From Streptomyces canus (GTDB lineage Bacteria > Actinomycetota > Actinomycetes > Streptomycetales > Streptomycetaceae): a stretch of DNA of 64,000 nucleotides. The notes under the pieces are model-generated. The model was not told the origin of the DNA, did no database searches, and was given only the letters and a program-made list of their open reading frames with translations. Below, one piece after another: positions 35,351-44,332 of the stretch. The stretch spans positions 9,796,001-9,860,000 of the forward strand of contig NZ_CP107989.1 of assembly GCF_041435015.1 (NCBI RefSeq), in the 5' to 3' direction. Both the position numbers and the translations under genes were made by a program. Numbering within the stretch: the stretch's first letter is position 1; each line of letters starts with the position of its first letter.

Positions 35351-36653
35351 GGTCGTCGGGGCGTACGAAGTCGACGGCGACCCCTGGGAGGGCAGTTCCA
35401 ATGCCCAGCGGGCGTCCCAGTCCCACACGATCGCCACCTGCGCGGTGCTGGTGGAGTCCCGCACCTCGGCCAACGCCCGCAGATCTGCGCCCAGTTGGAC
35501 GACGTCCCGCCAGATCTGGCTGTCGGTTCCGGCATGCGGCAGCATCGCCGAGTGCCACTGCTCGGCACCCGCCTTGGCCGCACGCCACTGGAAGAACGCG
35601 ACGCCGTCGGCACCGTGGGCCACGTGCGCGAGCGCGTCGCGGCGCATTTCTCCAGGCCCCTTGGCCCGGTTGACGGGCTGCCAGTTGACGGCGCCGGTCG
35701 AATGCTCCATGAGGAACCACGGCCCGCCCGCGAGCGAACGCATCAGGTCGCCGTGAAGCGCGATGTCGACCTCGGCCTCCGGGTCGTCGGACAGCAGGTA
35801 GTGGTCGTTGGAGAGGATGTCCAGCTCCGGTGCCCAGCGCCAGTAGTCGAGGGCGTCGATGGTGCGCAGGACCAGGAAGTTGGTGGTCGCGGGGATGTCC
35901 GGAGCGGCCCTGCGCAGTACGTCGCGCTCGGCGGTGCACAGGGAGAGCAGTTCGTCGGAGCAGAAGCGGCGCCAGTCGAGCTGATGGGTGGGGTTCGGGG
36001 GAGCCGCGGTGGTGCGGGGCGGCAGGATCTGGTCCCAGGAGGAGTACCACTGGCTCCAGAACGTGGTGCCCCAGGCGTGGTTGAGGGCGTCCAGGTCGTC
36101 GCCGTAGCGGGCGCGCAGCCAGGTGCGGAAGGCGGCGGCGCTGGTGTCGCAGTAGCAGGCGTCGTTGTGGCAGCCGTACTCGTTGTGCACGTGCCACATG
36201 GCGACGGCCGGGTGGTCGGCGTAGCGCTCGGCGAGCGCTACGGCGATCCGCAGCGCCGCTCGGCGGTAGACGGGGCTGCTCGGGCAGAACGTCTGGCGGC
36301 TGCCGTACGACAGTCCGCGGCCGTCCCTGTCGACCGGCAGCGCTTCCGGGTGCTTGTGGAAGAACCAGGCCGGCGGCGCTGCCGTTCTCGTGGAGCAGGT
36401 CGAGGATCTTGTCCATGCGGGCGAAGTCGTGGACGCCCTCGGCCGGTTCGAGCAGCGCCCAGGAGAAGATGCCGACGCTGACCATGGTCACCCCGGCCTC
36501 GCGCATGAGGCGCATGTCTTCGGCCCAGACCTCCTCGGGCCACTGCTCGGGGTTGTAGTCACCTCCGTAGGCGATTCCAGGAATGCGAAGACGGCGTGCG
36601 GTACTCACTGGTGGTGCTCCGGGGGGTGTAGGGGAGGGGCAAGTGGGGATGTG

Positions 36654-37247
36654 TCAGCCCTTGTTGGCGCCCAGGGTGAGGCCGCTGACGAACTGCCGCT
36701 GCAGCGCGAAGTACACGATCAGCGTGGGAATCGCGGTGAGCAGGGCGCCCGCGGCGACCAGGTTGGGGTCGGTGAAGTACTGGCCGGACAGGTTGTTCAG
36801 CGCCGAGGTGACCGGCATGTTGTCGCCCGTGGAGATCAGGACCAGCGCCCAGAAGAAGTCGTTGTAGATCCAGATGGACAGCAGGGTGGCCAGGGCGGCC
36901 ATCGCGGGCTTGCACAGCGGCAGCACGATCTGCCAGTACAGGCGCCAGACGGAGGCGCCGTCGACGAGGGCGGCCTCGGTCAGTTCGTGCGGGAGCGAGC
37001 GCATGTAGTTGGCGAGCACGAAGGCGCAGAAGCTGGACTGGATCGCCACGTGGATGAGGACCAGGCCGAGGGCGGAGTCGTACAGCTTGCCGCTCGTCGT
37101 GATGCCGGGCAGGTCGATGAACAGGTACATGCGGTACAGCGGGGTGATGATGACCTGCTGCGGCAGCAGGTTGCCGGCGGTGAAGACCAGCAGCAGGAAG
37201 ATGTTCAGGCGGAAGTCGAAGCGGGAGACGTAGAACGCGACCCTCCC
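36654..37247 (-). pseudogene. 5'-truncated sugar ABC transporter permease
   Basis: The frame encodes about 197 residues of an MalG-type permease: FRLNIFLLLVFTAGNLLPQQ, IITPLYRMYLF, the EAA loop EAALVDGASVWRLYWQIVLP and the C-terminus LQRQFVSGLTLGANKG. Reading upstream, the frame meets a TAG just before IGRVAFYVSRF (about 37248), and the first roughly 80 residues with helices 1-2 are missing. At the junction the plus strand reads IYRSTDKGNSFN-stop, apparently the end of an unrelated gene, which marks a deletion join. No companion permease or binding protein is present. It is the 5' neighbour of the GH42 remnant. Confidence 0.8.
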
Positions 37248-37419
37248 GATCTACCGCAGCACGGACAAGGGCAACTCCTTCAACTGAACGGTTTGGCGAG
37301 GGGGCTCCTGCCCGCTCGGGATCGCGATGCGAACCGGGTGGCAGGAGGCCCCGGGGCGCCGTCCCCTGCGTACGTGATCGGTACGGTGGTACCGGGACGA
37401 CGAGAGGGGCAGCGGGGTC

Positions 37420-37914
37420 GTGGATGAGGAAGCGGAGATCAGGACGGCGAAGGAGGCCGCCGACCATGAGCTCATCCTGGCGTTCGGGCGGCTGCAGGGG
37501 GCGGCGAACCGGCTGGAGTACATCCTCGGCCGGGCCCTCGAGGTGGAGTGCGGCATCAGCCATCTGGTCTTCGAGGTACTGCTGATCCTCGGTCGGGCGA
37601 GTGAGCCGGGGCTCCCCATGCGGGCCGTCGCACAGGAGCAGGTCCTGACCACCGGCGGCGCCACCCGGCTGGTGGATCGCATGGAGACGGCTGGTCTCGT
37701 GACGCGTGTGGAGTCCCCTGACGACCGGCGCGGAAAGCTGGTGCGGCTGACCCCGCTGGGCGAGGAGACGGCCGTACGCGCTGCCAGGGTGCACCTGGAG
37801 AACATCAAGCGGTACTTCGTGGAGCCCCTCCCGGAGGCCGACCGCGAGCGGTTCGCGGAGGATCTGCGCATCCTCAGCCACACGGCCCGGGACGTACTGC
37901 CTCGACTTCCCTGA
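37420..37914 (+). CDS. MarR-family transcriptional regulator
   Basis: The 164-residue winged-helix regulator contains ISHLVFEVLLILGRASEPGL, MRAVAQEQVLTTGGATRLVDR (recognition helix) and the wing VESPDDRRGKLVRLTPLGEE. GTG 37420 follows a gagaggggcag leader. MarR proteins are usually repressors released by phenolic or electrophilic ligands and often regulate an adjacent gene. The following genes on the same strand (38067-39934) start 150 bp away and are likely targets. The intergenic region 37915-38066 is unusually A/T-rich for this window (aaatatctgatgagtcag), fitting an operator/promoter. Confidence 0.9.
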   Translation: MDEEAEIRTAKEAADHELILAFGRLQGAANRLEYILGRALEVECGISHLVFEVLLILGRASEPGLPMRAVAQEQVLTTGGATRLVDRMETAGLVTRVESPDDRRGKLVRLTPLGEETAVRAARVHLENIKRYFVEPLPEADRERFAEDLRILSHTARDVLPRLP

Positions 37915-38066
37915 TCTGCGGACCGGCGGCAGCGCAGATGTAATGGCAATGAGTGCTCGCATGTGTCCCAGATCACACGAGTCGAGAAATATCTGATGAG
38001 TCAGTTACTGTTTGATCAGGTGAATCGCTCGCAGTCGGCGGGCGCCCCTCTCTGCCGAGGTCCTCG

Positions 38067-38678
38067 ATGAAGCTCGTCTACGTCTTCGACGCCTATTGCG
38101 GCTGGTCGCACGGATTCACCGCGACCCTGCGCGAGATCACCACGCGCCACCCCGACCTGCCGGTCGAGGTCGTCTCCGGCGGTCTGTTCACCGGCGGGCG
38201 CCGGGTCCCGATCCGCGAGTTCGGCTACGTCCAGGGGGCCAACGCCCAGATCGCCGAGCAGACCGGCGCCACGTTCGGCCAGGCCTACGAGCGGCTGATC
38301 GCCGACGGTTCGTTCGTGATGGACTCCGAGGCCGCCGCCCGTGGCGTCGCAGCCGTGCGTCAGGTGGCCCCCGACCGCGCGGCGGAGCTGGCCACGGCCT
38401 TGCAGCACGCCTTCTACGTCGACGGCCTGAGCCTGTCGGAGGCGACCACGTACCGGACGGTCGCCCAGGCGACCGGGCTCGACGCGGATGCCGTCGTCGC
38501 CGCCTTCGAAGCGCCAGAGGCGCAGACTGCGGCCCGCGCCGACTTCCGCCGCGCCGCCGAGCTCGGTGTCTCCGGCTTCCCCACCCTCCTCGCCGTCGAC
38601 GGCGAGCACGTCGTCCCCCTGGTCCGCGGGCACGCCACCGCCGACGAGGTGGACCGGCGTCTCGCACACCTCAACTGA
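38067..38678 (+). CDS. DsbA-family thioredoxin-fold protein with CGWS motif
   Basis: A 203-residue DsbA/COG3531-like protein begins KLVYVFDAYCGWSHGF. The usual redox pair CxxC is reduced to CGWS, leaving one cysteine. The helical insertion and the cis-Pro loop (GVSGFPTLLAVDGEHVV) are present. With a single active-site Cys it may act as an isomerase-, glutathione- or mycothiol-dependent enzyme rather than as a dithiol oxidase. No signal peptide is present, so it is cytoplasmic. It heads a group of three compact genes (38067-39934) with spacings of 36 and 2 nt, under likely MarR control. Confidence 0.85.
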   Translation: MKLVYVFDAYCGWSHGFTATLREITTRHPDLPVEVVSGGLFTGGRRVPIREFGYVQGANAQIAEQTGATFGQAYERLIADGSFVMDSEAAARGVAAVRQVAPDRAAELATALQHAFYVDGLSLSEATTYRTVAQATGLDADAVVAAFEAPEAQTAARADFRRAAELGVSGFPTLLAVDGEHVVPLVRGHATADEVDRRLAHLN

Positions 38679-38714
38679 CCCCGCAACCCTCCACCCCTCC
38701 AAGGAGCCCCGAGC

Positions 38715-39521
38715 ATGAGCGCCCTCGACTTCACGATCCTCGACCTCGACTTCCCCGCCGGATCCAAGAACAAGACCGCCACCCTCGTCACCGGCGAGAC
38801 CGACGCCCTGCTGGTGGACGCCGCGTTCACCCGTGCCGACGGACACCGCCTGGCCGCCGCGGTCCTCGACTCCGGCAAGAAGCTCACCACCGTCTTCGTC
38901 TCCCACGCCGACCCCGACTTCTACTTCGGCGCCGAGGTGATCGCCGACGCGTTCCCCGACGCGACGTTCGTCGCCACCCCGATCGTCATCGAGCACATCC
39001 AGCACTCCTACGAGGGCAAGCTGAAGGCGTGGGCGGCCCTCGGCCCCAACCTCCCCACCCGCCTGGTCGACCTCGAACCGCTCACCGGCGACCTCACCCT
39101 GGAGGGCCACCGCTTCGAGCTCAAGGGCGGCCCGGCGGCTCTGCCCGACCGCCATTACCTGTGGCAGGCCGAGCACCGCGCCCTGCTCGGCGGCGTCCTG
39201 CTGTTCCAGCAGGAGCACGTCTGGGTCGCCGACACCGCCACCCCCGAGTCCCGCGCGGCCTGGATCGACCTGCTGGACGAGATGGCCGCCCTCGACCCGC
39301 AGCTCGTCGTCCCCGGCCACCGCCTGCCCGACACCGCCGCCGACGCCTCCGCCATCACCGCCACCCGCGACTACCTGCTCGCCTTCGAGGAGGAACTCGG
39401 CAAGGCGGCCGACGGCGCCGCGCTGACCGAAGCGCTCATCGCGCGCTACCCGGACAACGGCATGCTGATCGCCGCCCAGATCGGAGCGAAGGTCGCCAAG
39501 GGCGAGATGAAGTGGGGCTGA
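38715..39521 (+). CDS. MBL-fold protein with an incomplete metal motif
   Basis: The 268-residue protein has the metallo-beta-lactamase fold: TLVTGETDALLVDAAFT, a motif-2 position reading VSHADPDFYFGAEV instead of HxHxDH, and VVPGHRLPDT with the later histidine. The second histidine and the last D-H pair of the motif are replaced, so at most a partial metal site remains. Such sequences occur in actinobacteria as a subfamily. Its partner genes are the CGWS DsbA-like protein (upstream) and a SnoaL-like protein (2 nt downstream). Together they suggest handling of a reactive small molecule; the reaction is unknown. Confidence 0.82.
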   Translation: MSALDFTILDLDFPAGSKNKTATLVTGETDALLVDAAFTRADGHRLAAAVLDSGKKLTTVFVSHADPDFYFGAEVIADAFPDATFVATPIVIEHIQHSYEGKLKAWAALGPNLPTRLVDLEPLTGDLTLEGHRFELKGGPAALPDRHYLWQAEHRALLGGVLLFQQEHVWVADTATPESRAAWIDLLDEMAALDPQLVVPGHRLPDTAADASAITATRDYLLAFEEELGKAADGAALTEALIARYPDNGMLIAAQIGAKVAKGEMKWG

Positions 39522-39523
39522 CC

Positions 39524-39934
39524 ATGAGCGAGTTCGCCACCTCCACCGCACCCGCCGACGTCGTACGGCGCCAGTATCTGGCCTCGGCCGCCGGGGACCT
39601 GGAAGCGCTACGGGCCACCCTCGCGCCCGACGTCGAGTGGACCGAGATGGCCGGCTTCCCGCTGGCCGGCACCTATCGCACCCCAGACGGCGTCACGTCC
39701 AACGTCATGGAACAGCTCGGCAAGGACTGGGAGAACTGGACCGCCCACGACGACACCTACGTCGTCGACGGCGAGAACGTCGTCGTCCTGGCCCGCTACA
39801 CCGCCGTCAACAAGGCCACAGGCAAGGGGATCGACGTACGCGTCGCGCACCACTTCGTCGTACGCGGCGGACTCATCGTCCGCTTCGAGCAGTTTGTCGA
39901 CACCGCACTCGTCCGCGACGCCATGACCGACTGA
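39524..39934 (+). CDS. SnoaL-like / NTF2-fold protein
   Basis: The 136-residue protein has the NTF2-like fold: VVRRQYLASAAGDLEALRAT, LAPDVEWTEMAGFPLAGTYR, and HHFVVRGGLIVRFEQFVDT. Members are cyclases, hydrolases or carriers for small hydrophobic ligands, with the conical pocket lined by the conserved D-x-E-W-x-E patch seen here. ATG 39524 is 2 nt after the MBL stop, so translation is coupled. The following gene on the strand is a second, broken NTF2-like protein. Function is unknown beyond fold. Confidence 0.85.
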   Translation: MSEFATSTAPADVVRRQYLASAAGDLEALRATLAPDVEWTEMAGFPLAGTYRTPDGVTSNVMEQLGKDWENWTAHDDTYVVDGENVVVLARYTAVNKATGKGIDVRVAHHFVVRGGLIVRFEQFVDTALVRDAMTD

Positions 39935-39968
39935 CGTGTTGCATACCACCACAAGGCAGGAGATGCGC

Positions 39969-40349
39969 ATGTCGGCTGAGGACAACAAGGCGTTGGTGGT
40001 CGCCTTCTATCAGCAGGCGTTCAACGACTACCAGCCGGAACAGGCCACTGAAGCCCACCTCGGTGAGACCTACATCCAGCACAACCCCGAGGCGCAGGAC
40101 AGTCCGCAGGCGTTCGTCGGCTATGTCCACTGGCTGCGCGGGCAGTTTCCCGACCTGCGCCTGGACATCAAGCGCGCGGTCGCCTAAGGGGACATGGTGG
40201 TCACCCACAGCAACCTGCACCTCAAGCCCGGCGACCGTGGCATGGCCGTCGCGGACTTCTGGCGCGTCGTCGACGGGAAGATCGTCGAGCACTGGGACGT
40301 GATCCAGGAGGTGCCGGAGAAGAGCGCCAACGACAACACGATGTTCTGA
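39969..40349 (+). pseudogene. NTF2-like (SnoaL-type) gene with an in-frame stop
   Basis: The frame begins with MSAEDNKALVVAFYQQAFND after an aggag site, continues to PDLRLDIKRAVA, and meets TAA at 40185-40187. Similarity resumes in the same frame: GDMVVTHSNLHLKPGDRG, VADFWRVVDGKIVEHWDVIQ, and stops at 40347-40349. A single codon change from Glu (AVAEGDMVV is the family form) gives the stop, so this is a recent lesion. The intact protein would be about 126 residues, a typical predicted ester cyclase. Only readthrough could give full-length product. Confidence 0.8.
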
Positions 40350-40493
40350 CTCCGCGGTGGCATCCGCGCCGTGATCGGGTGCGGATGCCCCTTGGGTCTT
40401 CGGCCCGACGAGGGAACGGCCCCCCCGCGCGACGTAGCTTCGCACGCCGTGCATCCGGACCTCGGCCGTCCTCCCAGCAGAGGGACGGCCTTT

Positions 40494-41412
40494 CGTCGTG
40501 GCCCTTGCCCCGGACGGGGGTGTCCTCGTGCTGGCCGAAGCCGGTGAAGGAGAAGGGGTCGCCGTTGATGAGGAAGTCGGTGCCGCGCACCTCGACGGTC
40601 GGACACCGAAGGGCTGGGTGCAGCTGTCGACGGTCTCGCGGGCCACGGCCAACTCCACGACGAGGTCATGGAGATAAGCCGCGCCCGGCTGCCAGAGCGT
40701 GACGTCCTCGATGCGCAGGGCGCCCGCGGGGCCTTCACCTTCCGCGACGGTTCGGCCGGCCTCGTCCACCGCGCACACCCGCACGGTGAGCGCGTCGGTG
40801 CGCTCGCCGGCGCGCTCCACGCGGTAGCCGACGGTACCGGCCGCGCCGTCCCGTCCGGTCACGACGGTGACGTCCTCGACGAAGGTCGTCGGCGTGCTGT
40901 CCATGCGGACCGGGCGGCCGATGCACGCGTAGTTGTAGAAGTCGTGCAGATACGACTGCCGTTCGCGGCCGTCGGGGCCGGTCGTGACGGTGCCGGGCGG
41001 GATCGTCACGTTCGTCAGCCGGTGGTCGATACCGACCGTCAGCCGGAACTCGGCCCCGGGCTCCACGACACCGGTCAGGTCCGCCTCGAACGGTGTGCAG
41101 CCGCCGGTGTGTTCGGCCACGAGCCGCTCGTCCCCGTAGATCTGCGCGGCGTAGGTGACCGAGCCGAAGCGCAGGGCCACGCGCTCGCCGGTCCAGCCGC
41201 GCGGGACGCGTACCTCGCGGTGGTACCAGACGACCCCGACGTGATCACGGATCTCCGGGTCCACGAACAGGTCGTTGTAGCCGGCGGGCACGGGGACTTC
41301 GAGCGGCGGGGCCAGTCGTGACGCCCAGGGGGTGGCACCGGCCCGGGTGCGTGCCGGGAGCGAACCGCCACAGGCCGTTTCTGAACCCCCGGCGGACCCG
41401 GGCGGGGGTGAG
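40494..41412 (-). pseudogene. N-terminal remnant of a GH2 beta-glucuronidase/beta-galactosidase
   Basis: The sequence FRNGLWRFAPGT near 41380 and, in another frame, EVPVPAGYNDLFVDPEIRDH then VVWYHREVRVPRGWTGERVA and YLHDFYNYACIGRPVRM are characteristic of the GH2 sugar-binding and immunoglobulin-like domains. Near 40600 the frame shifts (PFGVR to TVEVRGTDFLINGDPFSFTG), and homology ends at GKGHDE (about 40494) before the catalytic barrel. Two frameshifts and loss of the catalytic half make it non-functional. It adds a second decayed glycosidase to this segment. Confidence 0.8.
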
Positions 41413-41621
41413 CCGGCCGGGCTCGCCCACTTCTCCCCAGAGCTGCGGAGATCCGCGGCAAGTGGCCGGGCAAAGCGGAGTCGGGTGTGGGCGGCGACGA
41501 CCAGCCAGGCCCACCGGTCCGCCGCCTCGGGAGTACGGAGCTCTGGGCGGTCCAGCCCAGCACGACGGGGCGGCAGCCACAGCGACGCACCCGCACCGAC
41601 GCTGTCGCCGCCGCCCGGACG

Positions 41622-42596
41622 CTACCCGGCCTGTTCGCGCCGCGCGGTGGCGAATCGGCGCTGGTAGGCGGCGGGACTGATGGACAACTCGCGGGCGAAG
41701 ACGCGGCGCAGGCTCTCGTAGCTCGGGAAACCGGCCATGGACGCCGTCTGTGTGGCGGTGTACCCCTGATCCGGAAGGGACTTCGCGATGTCGAAGCGGA
41801 TCGACTCGACGTACCGGGCCGGCGTGGTGCCCAGCTCCTCGCGGAACAGCCTGGTGAGGTGACGCGTACTGACGTTGAGTCGCCCCGCCAGGTCGGCCAG
41901 GGAGTAGGGTCCGGCCGGGTCCGCCGTGACCAGGTCGACGACCCGGCGCAGGGCGGGCGAGCGGGGCGGTGGGCCCTGCAGGGGAGCGGAGAACTGCGAT
42001 TGTCCGCCCGATCGATGCAGGTAGACCACCAGGGACCGGGCCACCTGCCGACTGATGTCGGGGCCGTGGTCCTCCTCGACGAGAGCGAGCGCGAGGTCGA
42101 TGCCCGCTGTGACGCCCGCCGACGTGTAGACAGTGCCGTCGCGCACATAGATGGCGTCCGGCTCGACGAGGGCCTTCGGGTGCCGGGCGGCGAGTTCGCC
42201 GGTGATCTTCCAGTGGGTCGTCGCCCGCCTGCCGTCCAGAAGGCCCGTTGCGCCGAGGACGAAGGCACCGGAGCACACCGAGGCGACTCGGCCGGCGCGG
42301 GCCGCGAGATCCCTGGCCGCTTCGGCGAGTTCGCGCGTGACGGGGGTCCTGGGATAGACGTCTCCACCTGGGATCAGGAACGTGTCGGGGTCCGGCTGCG
42401 TGGCGGTGCCGCCGTCGACGGCGATCCGCATGCCGATCGAAGAGGTGACGTCGGCGCCCGTCGTCGACACCAGGGCGATCCGGTAGTCGGCGCCGAGCAG
42501 GTTCGCCTCCCCGAACACCTCGGCGGGACCGGCGACGTCCAGCAGCTTGACGCCGTCGTAGACGAGGACGGCCACCCGGTGCGGGTCGGTGCTCAC
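41622..42596 (-). CDS. GlxA-family transcriptional regulator (DJ-1/PfpI + AraC HTH)
   Basis: The 324-residue regulator has an N-terminal DJ-1/PfpI-like domain with the nucleophile elbow VASVCSGAFVLG and THWKITGELA, and a C-terminal AraC DNA-binding domain (LADLAGRLNVSTRHLTRLFR, FREELGTTPARYVESIR, TASMAGFPSYESLRRVF). GTG 42596 is used. GlxA-type factors often activate or repress amine, amide or arginine-related catabolism and respond through the amidase-like domain. It is divergent from the HD-domain hydrolase at 42732 (135 bp), which, with the following oxidoreductase, is the likely target. Confidence 0.9.
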   Translation of the reverse strand: MSTDPHRVAVLVYDGVKLLDVAGPAEVFGEANLLGADYRIALVSTTGADVTSSIGMRIAVDGGTATQPDPDTFLIPGGDVYPRTPVTRELAEAARDLAARAGRVASVCSGAFVLGATGLLDGRRATTHWKITGELAARHPKALVEPDAIYVRDGTVYTSAGVTAGIDLALALVEEDHGPDISRQVARSLVVYLHRSGGQSQFSAPLQGPPPRSPALRRVVDLVTADPAGPYSLADLAGRLNVSTRHLTRLFREELGTTPARYVESIRFDIAKSLPDQGYTATQTASMAGFPSYESLRRVFARELSISPAAYQRRFATARREQAG

Positions 42597-42731
42597 GGGC
42601 CCACCCTGGAATGACCGGATTCGAGGGGTTCATGGCCCGACGGAGGCGGCGCCGCGGACCGTGCGGTCGGCACGGTGGAGAACGGACGCACGGTCCCCTC
42701 GTAGCGCATCGCATCGGAAAGCAGGGACGTC

Positions 42732-43370
42732 ATGACGGACATCATCGCAGGGGTGGAGATACCCAAGACATCGGCTGTCAGGGAAGCCACGGAATTTCTT
42801 CGGGAGAGGACGAACCCCCTGATCTTCCACCACTCCCGGCGGGTATTTCTCTTCGGCTCTCTGCACGCGCGGACAAGGGACCTTCGACCCGATCCCGAGT
42901 TGCTCTACATCTCGGCGATGTTCCATGACGCGGGCCTGATGATCCCGTTCTCCGAGACGCAGCAGCGCTTCGAACTGGACGGCGCCGACCATGCACGGAA
43001 GTTCCTGCTCGACCGCGGGTTTTCCGAGAGCGCCGCCGAGGTGGCCTGGAAGGCGATCGCCCTGCACACGACGCCGGGGATTCCCGGCCGCATGGAGCCC
43101 GAGGTCGCCGCCACCAACTACGGCGTGCTGACCGACGCCATCGGCTGGGGGATGGACAGACTGGAAGTCGACCAGATGGACGAGATCGTCGCCGTTCACC
43201 CGCGCGGCGATTTCAAGAAGGAATTCCTTCAGGCATTCGTCGACGGCCTCAGAAACCGCCCTGACACCACCTACGGGACGGTCAACGCGGATATTCTGGA
43301 ACACTTCGTTCCCGGTTTTCGCCGTACATCCATGGTGGAGCGCGTCATCGGCGCTCCCTGGCCGCGATGA
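42732..43370 (+). CDS. HD-domain hydrolase (cyanamide hydratase-like)
   Basis: The 212-residue protein contains the HD metal motif: histidine in IFHHSRRVFLF, the HD pair in SAMFHDAGLMIPFSE, and further metal-site residues at IALHTTPGIPG and a late Asp (LTDAIGWGMDRL). Proteins of this kind in actinobacteria are annotated as HD or cyanamide-hydratase-like phosphohydrolases. It should act in the cytoplasm with a divalent metal; a nucleotide or nitrile/cyanamide substrate is possible. It is divergent from GlxA and followed after 41 nt by a quinone oxidoreductase-like gene, with which it probably forms an operon. Confidence 0.85.
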   Translation: MTDIIAGVEIPKTSAVREATEFLRERTNPLIFHHSRRVFLFGSLHARTRDLRPDPELLYISAMFHDAGLMIPFSETQQRFELDGADHARKFLLDRGFSESAAEVAWKAIALHTTPGIPGRMEPEVAATNYGVLTDAIGWGMDRLEVDQMDEIVAVHPRGDFKKEFLQAFVDGLRNRPDTTYGTVNADILEHFVPGFRRTSMVERVIGAPWPR

Positions 43371-43411
43371 CTTGCACGGCCCACTCTCCACACACCCAGA
43401 AAGGAACGCTC

Positions 43412-44332
43412 ATGCGAGCCATCACCGTCCGGGATCGCGAGGCCGGGCTCAAGGGGTTGACCCTGGAGGATCTTCCCCACCCCCATGCCGCCGAGAACGA
43501 TGTCATCGTCCGGGTGCACGCTGCCGGCTTCACCCGAGGCGAGCTCGACTGGCCCGCGACCTGGACCGACCGTGCCGGCCGCGACCGCACGCCGAGCGTG
43601 CCCGGCCACGAGGTCTCGGGGGTGGTGACGGAACTCGGGTACGGAACCACCGGCCTCACCATCGGCCAGCGAGTCTTCGGACTGACCGACTGGACCCGCA
43701 ACGGCTCGCTCGCCGAATACGTCGCCGTGGAAGCCCGCAACCTCGCCCCGCTCCCCGCCGACGTCGACCACACGGCGGCCGCCGCACTGCCGATCTCCGG
43801 ACTGACCGCCTGGCAAGGCCTGTTCGACCACGCCCGTCTCACCACCGGCCAGACCGTCCTGGTCCACGGAGCCGCCGGCGGCGTCGGCTCGATCGCCGTC
43901 CAGCTCGCCCACGAAGCAGGAGCCCGCGTGGTCGGCACGGGCCGCTCCGCCGACCGGGACACCGTCCTCGACCTGGGCGCGCACGCGTTCCTCGACCTGG
44001 AAACCGACCGGTGGGAAGACACCGGCCAGGTCGATGTCGTGTTCGACGTGATCGGCGGCGACATCCTCGACCGCTCGGCCGCCCTCGTACGCCCCGGCGG
44101 CACGCTCGTCAGCATCGCCCATCAGCCCACCGTGCGCCCCGACGACGGGCAGACCGTGTTCTTCGTCGTGGAACCCGACCGCGTACGCCTCGCCGACCTC
44201 GCCGGGCGTCTGCGGGACGGCCGGCTGCGGGTGCGCGTCGGTGAGGTGCGGTCGCTTGCCGACGCGCCCGCCGCTTTCACCTCGCGACAGCGTGTCCCCG
44301 GCCGCACGATCATGCGGGTCGCCGAGGACTGA
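43412..44332 (+). CDS. NADP-dependent zinc-less quinone oxidoreductase-type MDR
   Basis: The 306-residue protein is of the quinone-oxidoreductase branch of the MDR superfamily. Signatures are TPSVPGHEVSGVVTE, VFGLTDW, the AALPISGLTAWQGLFD helix and the NADPH loop VLVHGAAGGVGSIAVQLA. Structural and catalytic zinc cysteines are missing, as expected for this branch. It probably reduces a quinone or enone with NADPH. ATG 43412 has aaaggaa 7 nt upstream and is preferred to an earlier start. It is 41 nt after the HD gene and probably co-regulated by GlxA. Confidence 0.9.
   Translation: MRAITVRDREAGLKGLTLEDLPHPHAAENDVIVRVHAAGFTRGELDWPATWTDRAGRDRTPSVPGHEVSGVVTELGYGTTGLTIGQRVFGLTDWTRNGSLAEYVAVEARNLAPLPADVDHTAAAALPISGLTAWQGLFDHARLTTGQTVLVHGAAGGVGSIAVQLAHEAGARVVGTGRSADRDTVLDLGAHAFLDLETDRWEDTGQVDVVFDVIGGDILDRSAALVRPGGTLVSIAHQPTVRPDDGQTVFFVVEPDRVRLADLAGRLRDGRLRVRVGEVRSLADAPAAFTSRQRVPGRTIMRVAED

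Larger units (their letters stand above)
34659..36608 (-). pseudogene. Frameshifted GH42 beta-galactosidase
   Basis: The start (GTG 36608, RRLRIPGIAYGGDYNPEQWP) is a perfect GH42 N-terminus, and most of the protein can be read, including the acid/base region MWHVHNEYGCHNDACYCDTS and FLMEHSTGAVNWQP with the nucleophile Glu. The frame changes repeatedly: after LLHENG (about 36390) a deletion removes the VDLATAT strand and shifts frame. Near 35400 it shifts into DFVRPDDPDLD and near 35260 back to FAERGGTLAVGFHSG. An 8-bp duplication at 34720-34735 shifts it again before VTGTVTIPPGGVAVVREP. At least four lesions make it inactive. It lies beside a broken sugar permease, so a galactoside-use cluster has decayed. 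Confidence 0.85.

Noticed and set aside
38016..39551. Minus-strand frame of 511 codons
   Set aside because: Antisense to the DsbA-like and MBL genes; Gly/Val/Asp-rich with no motif.
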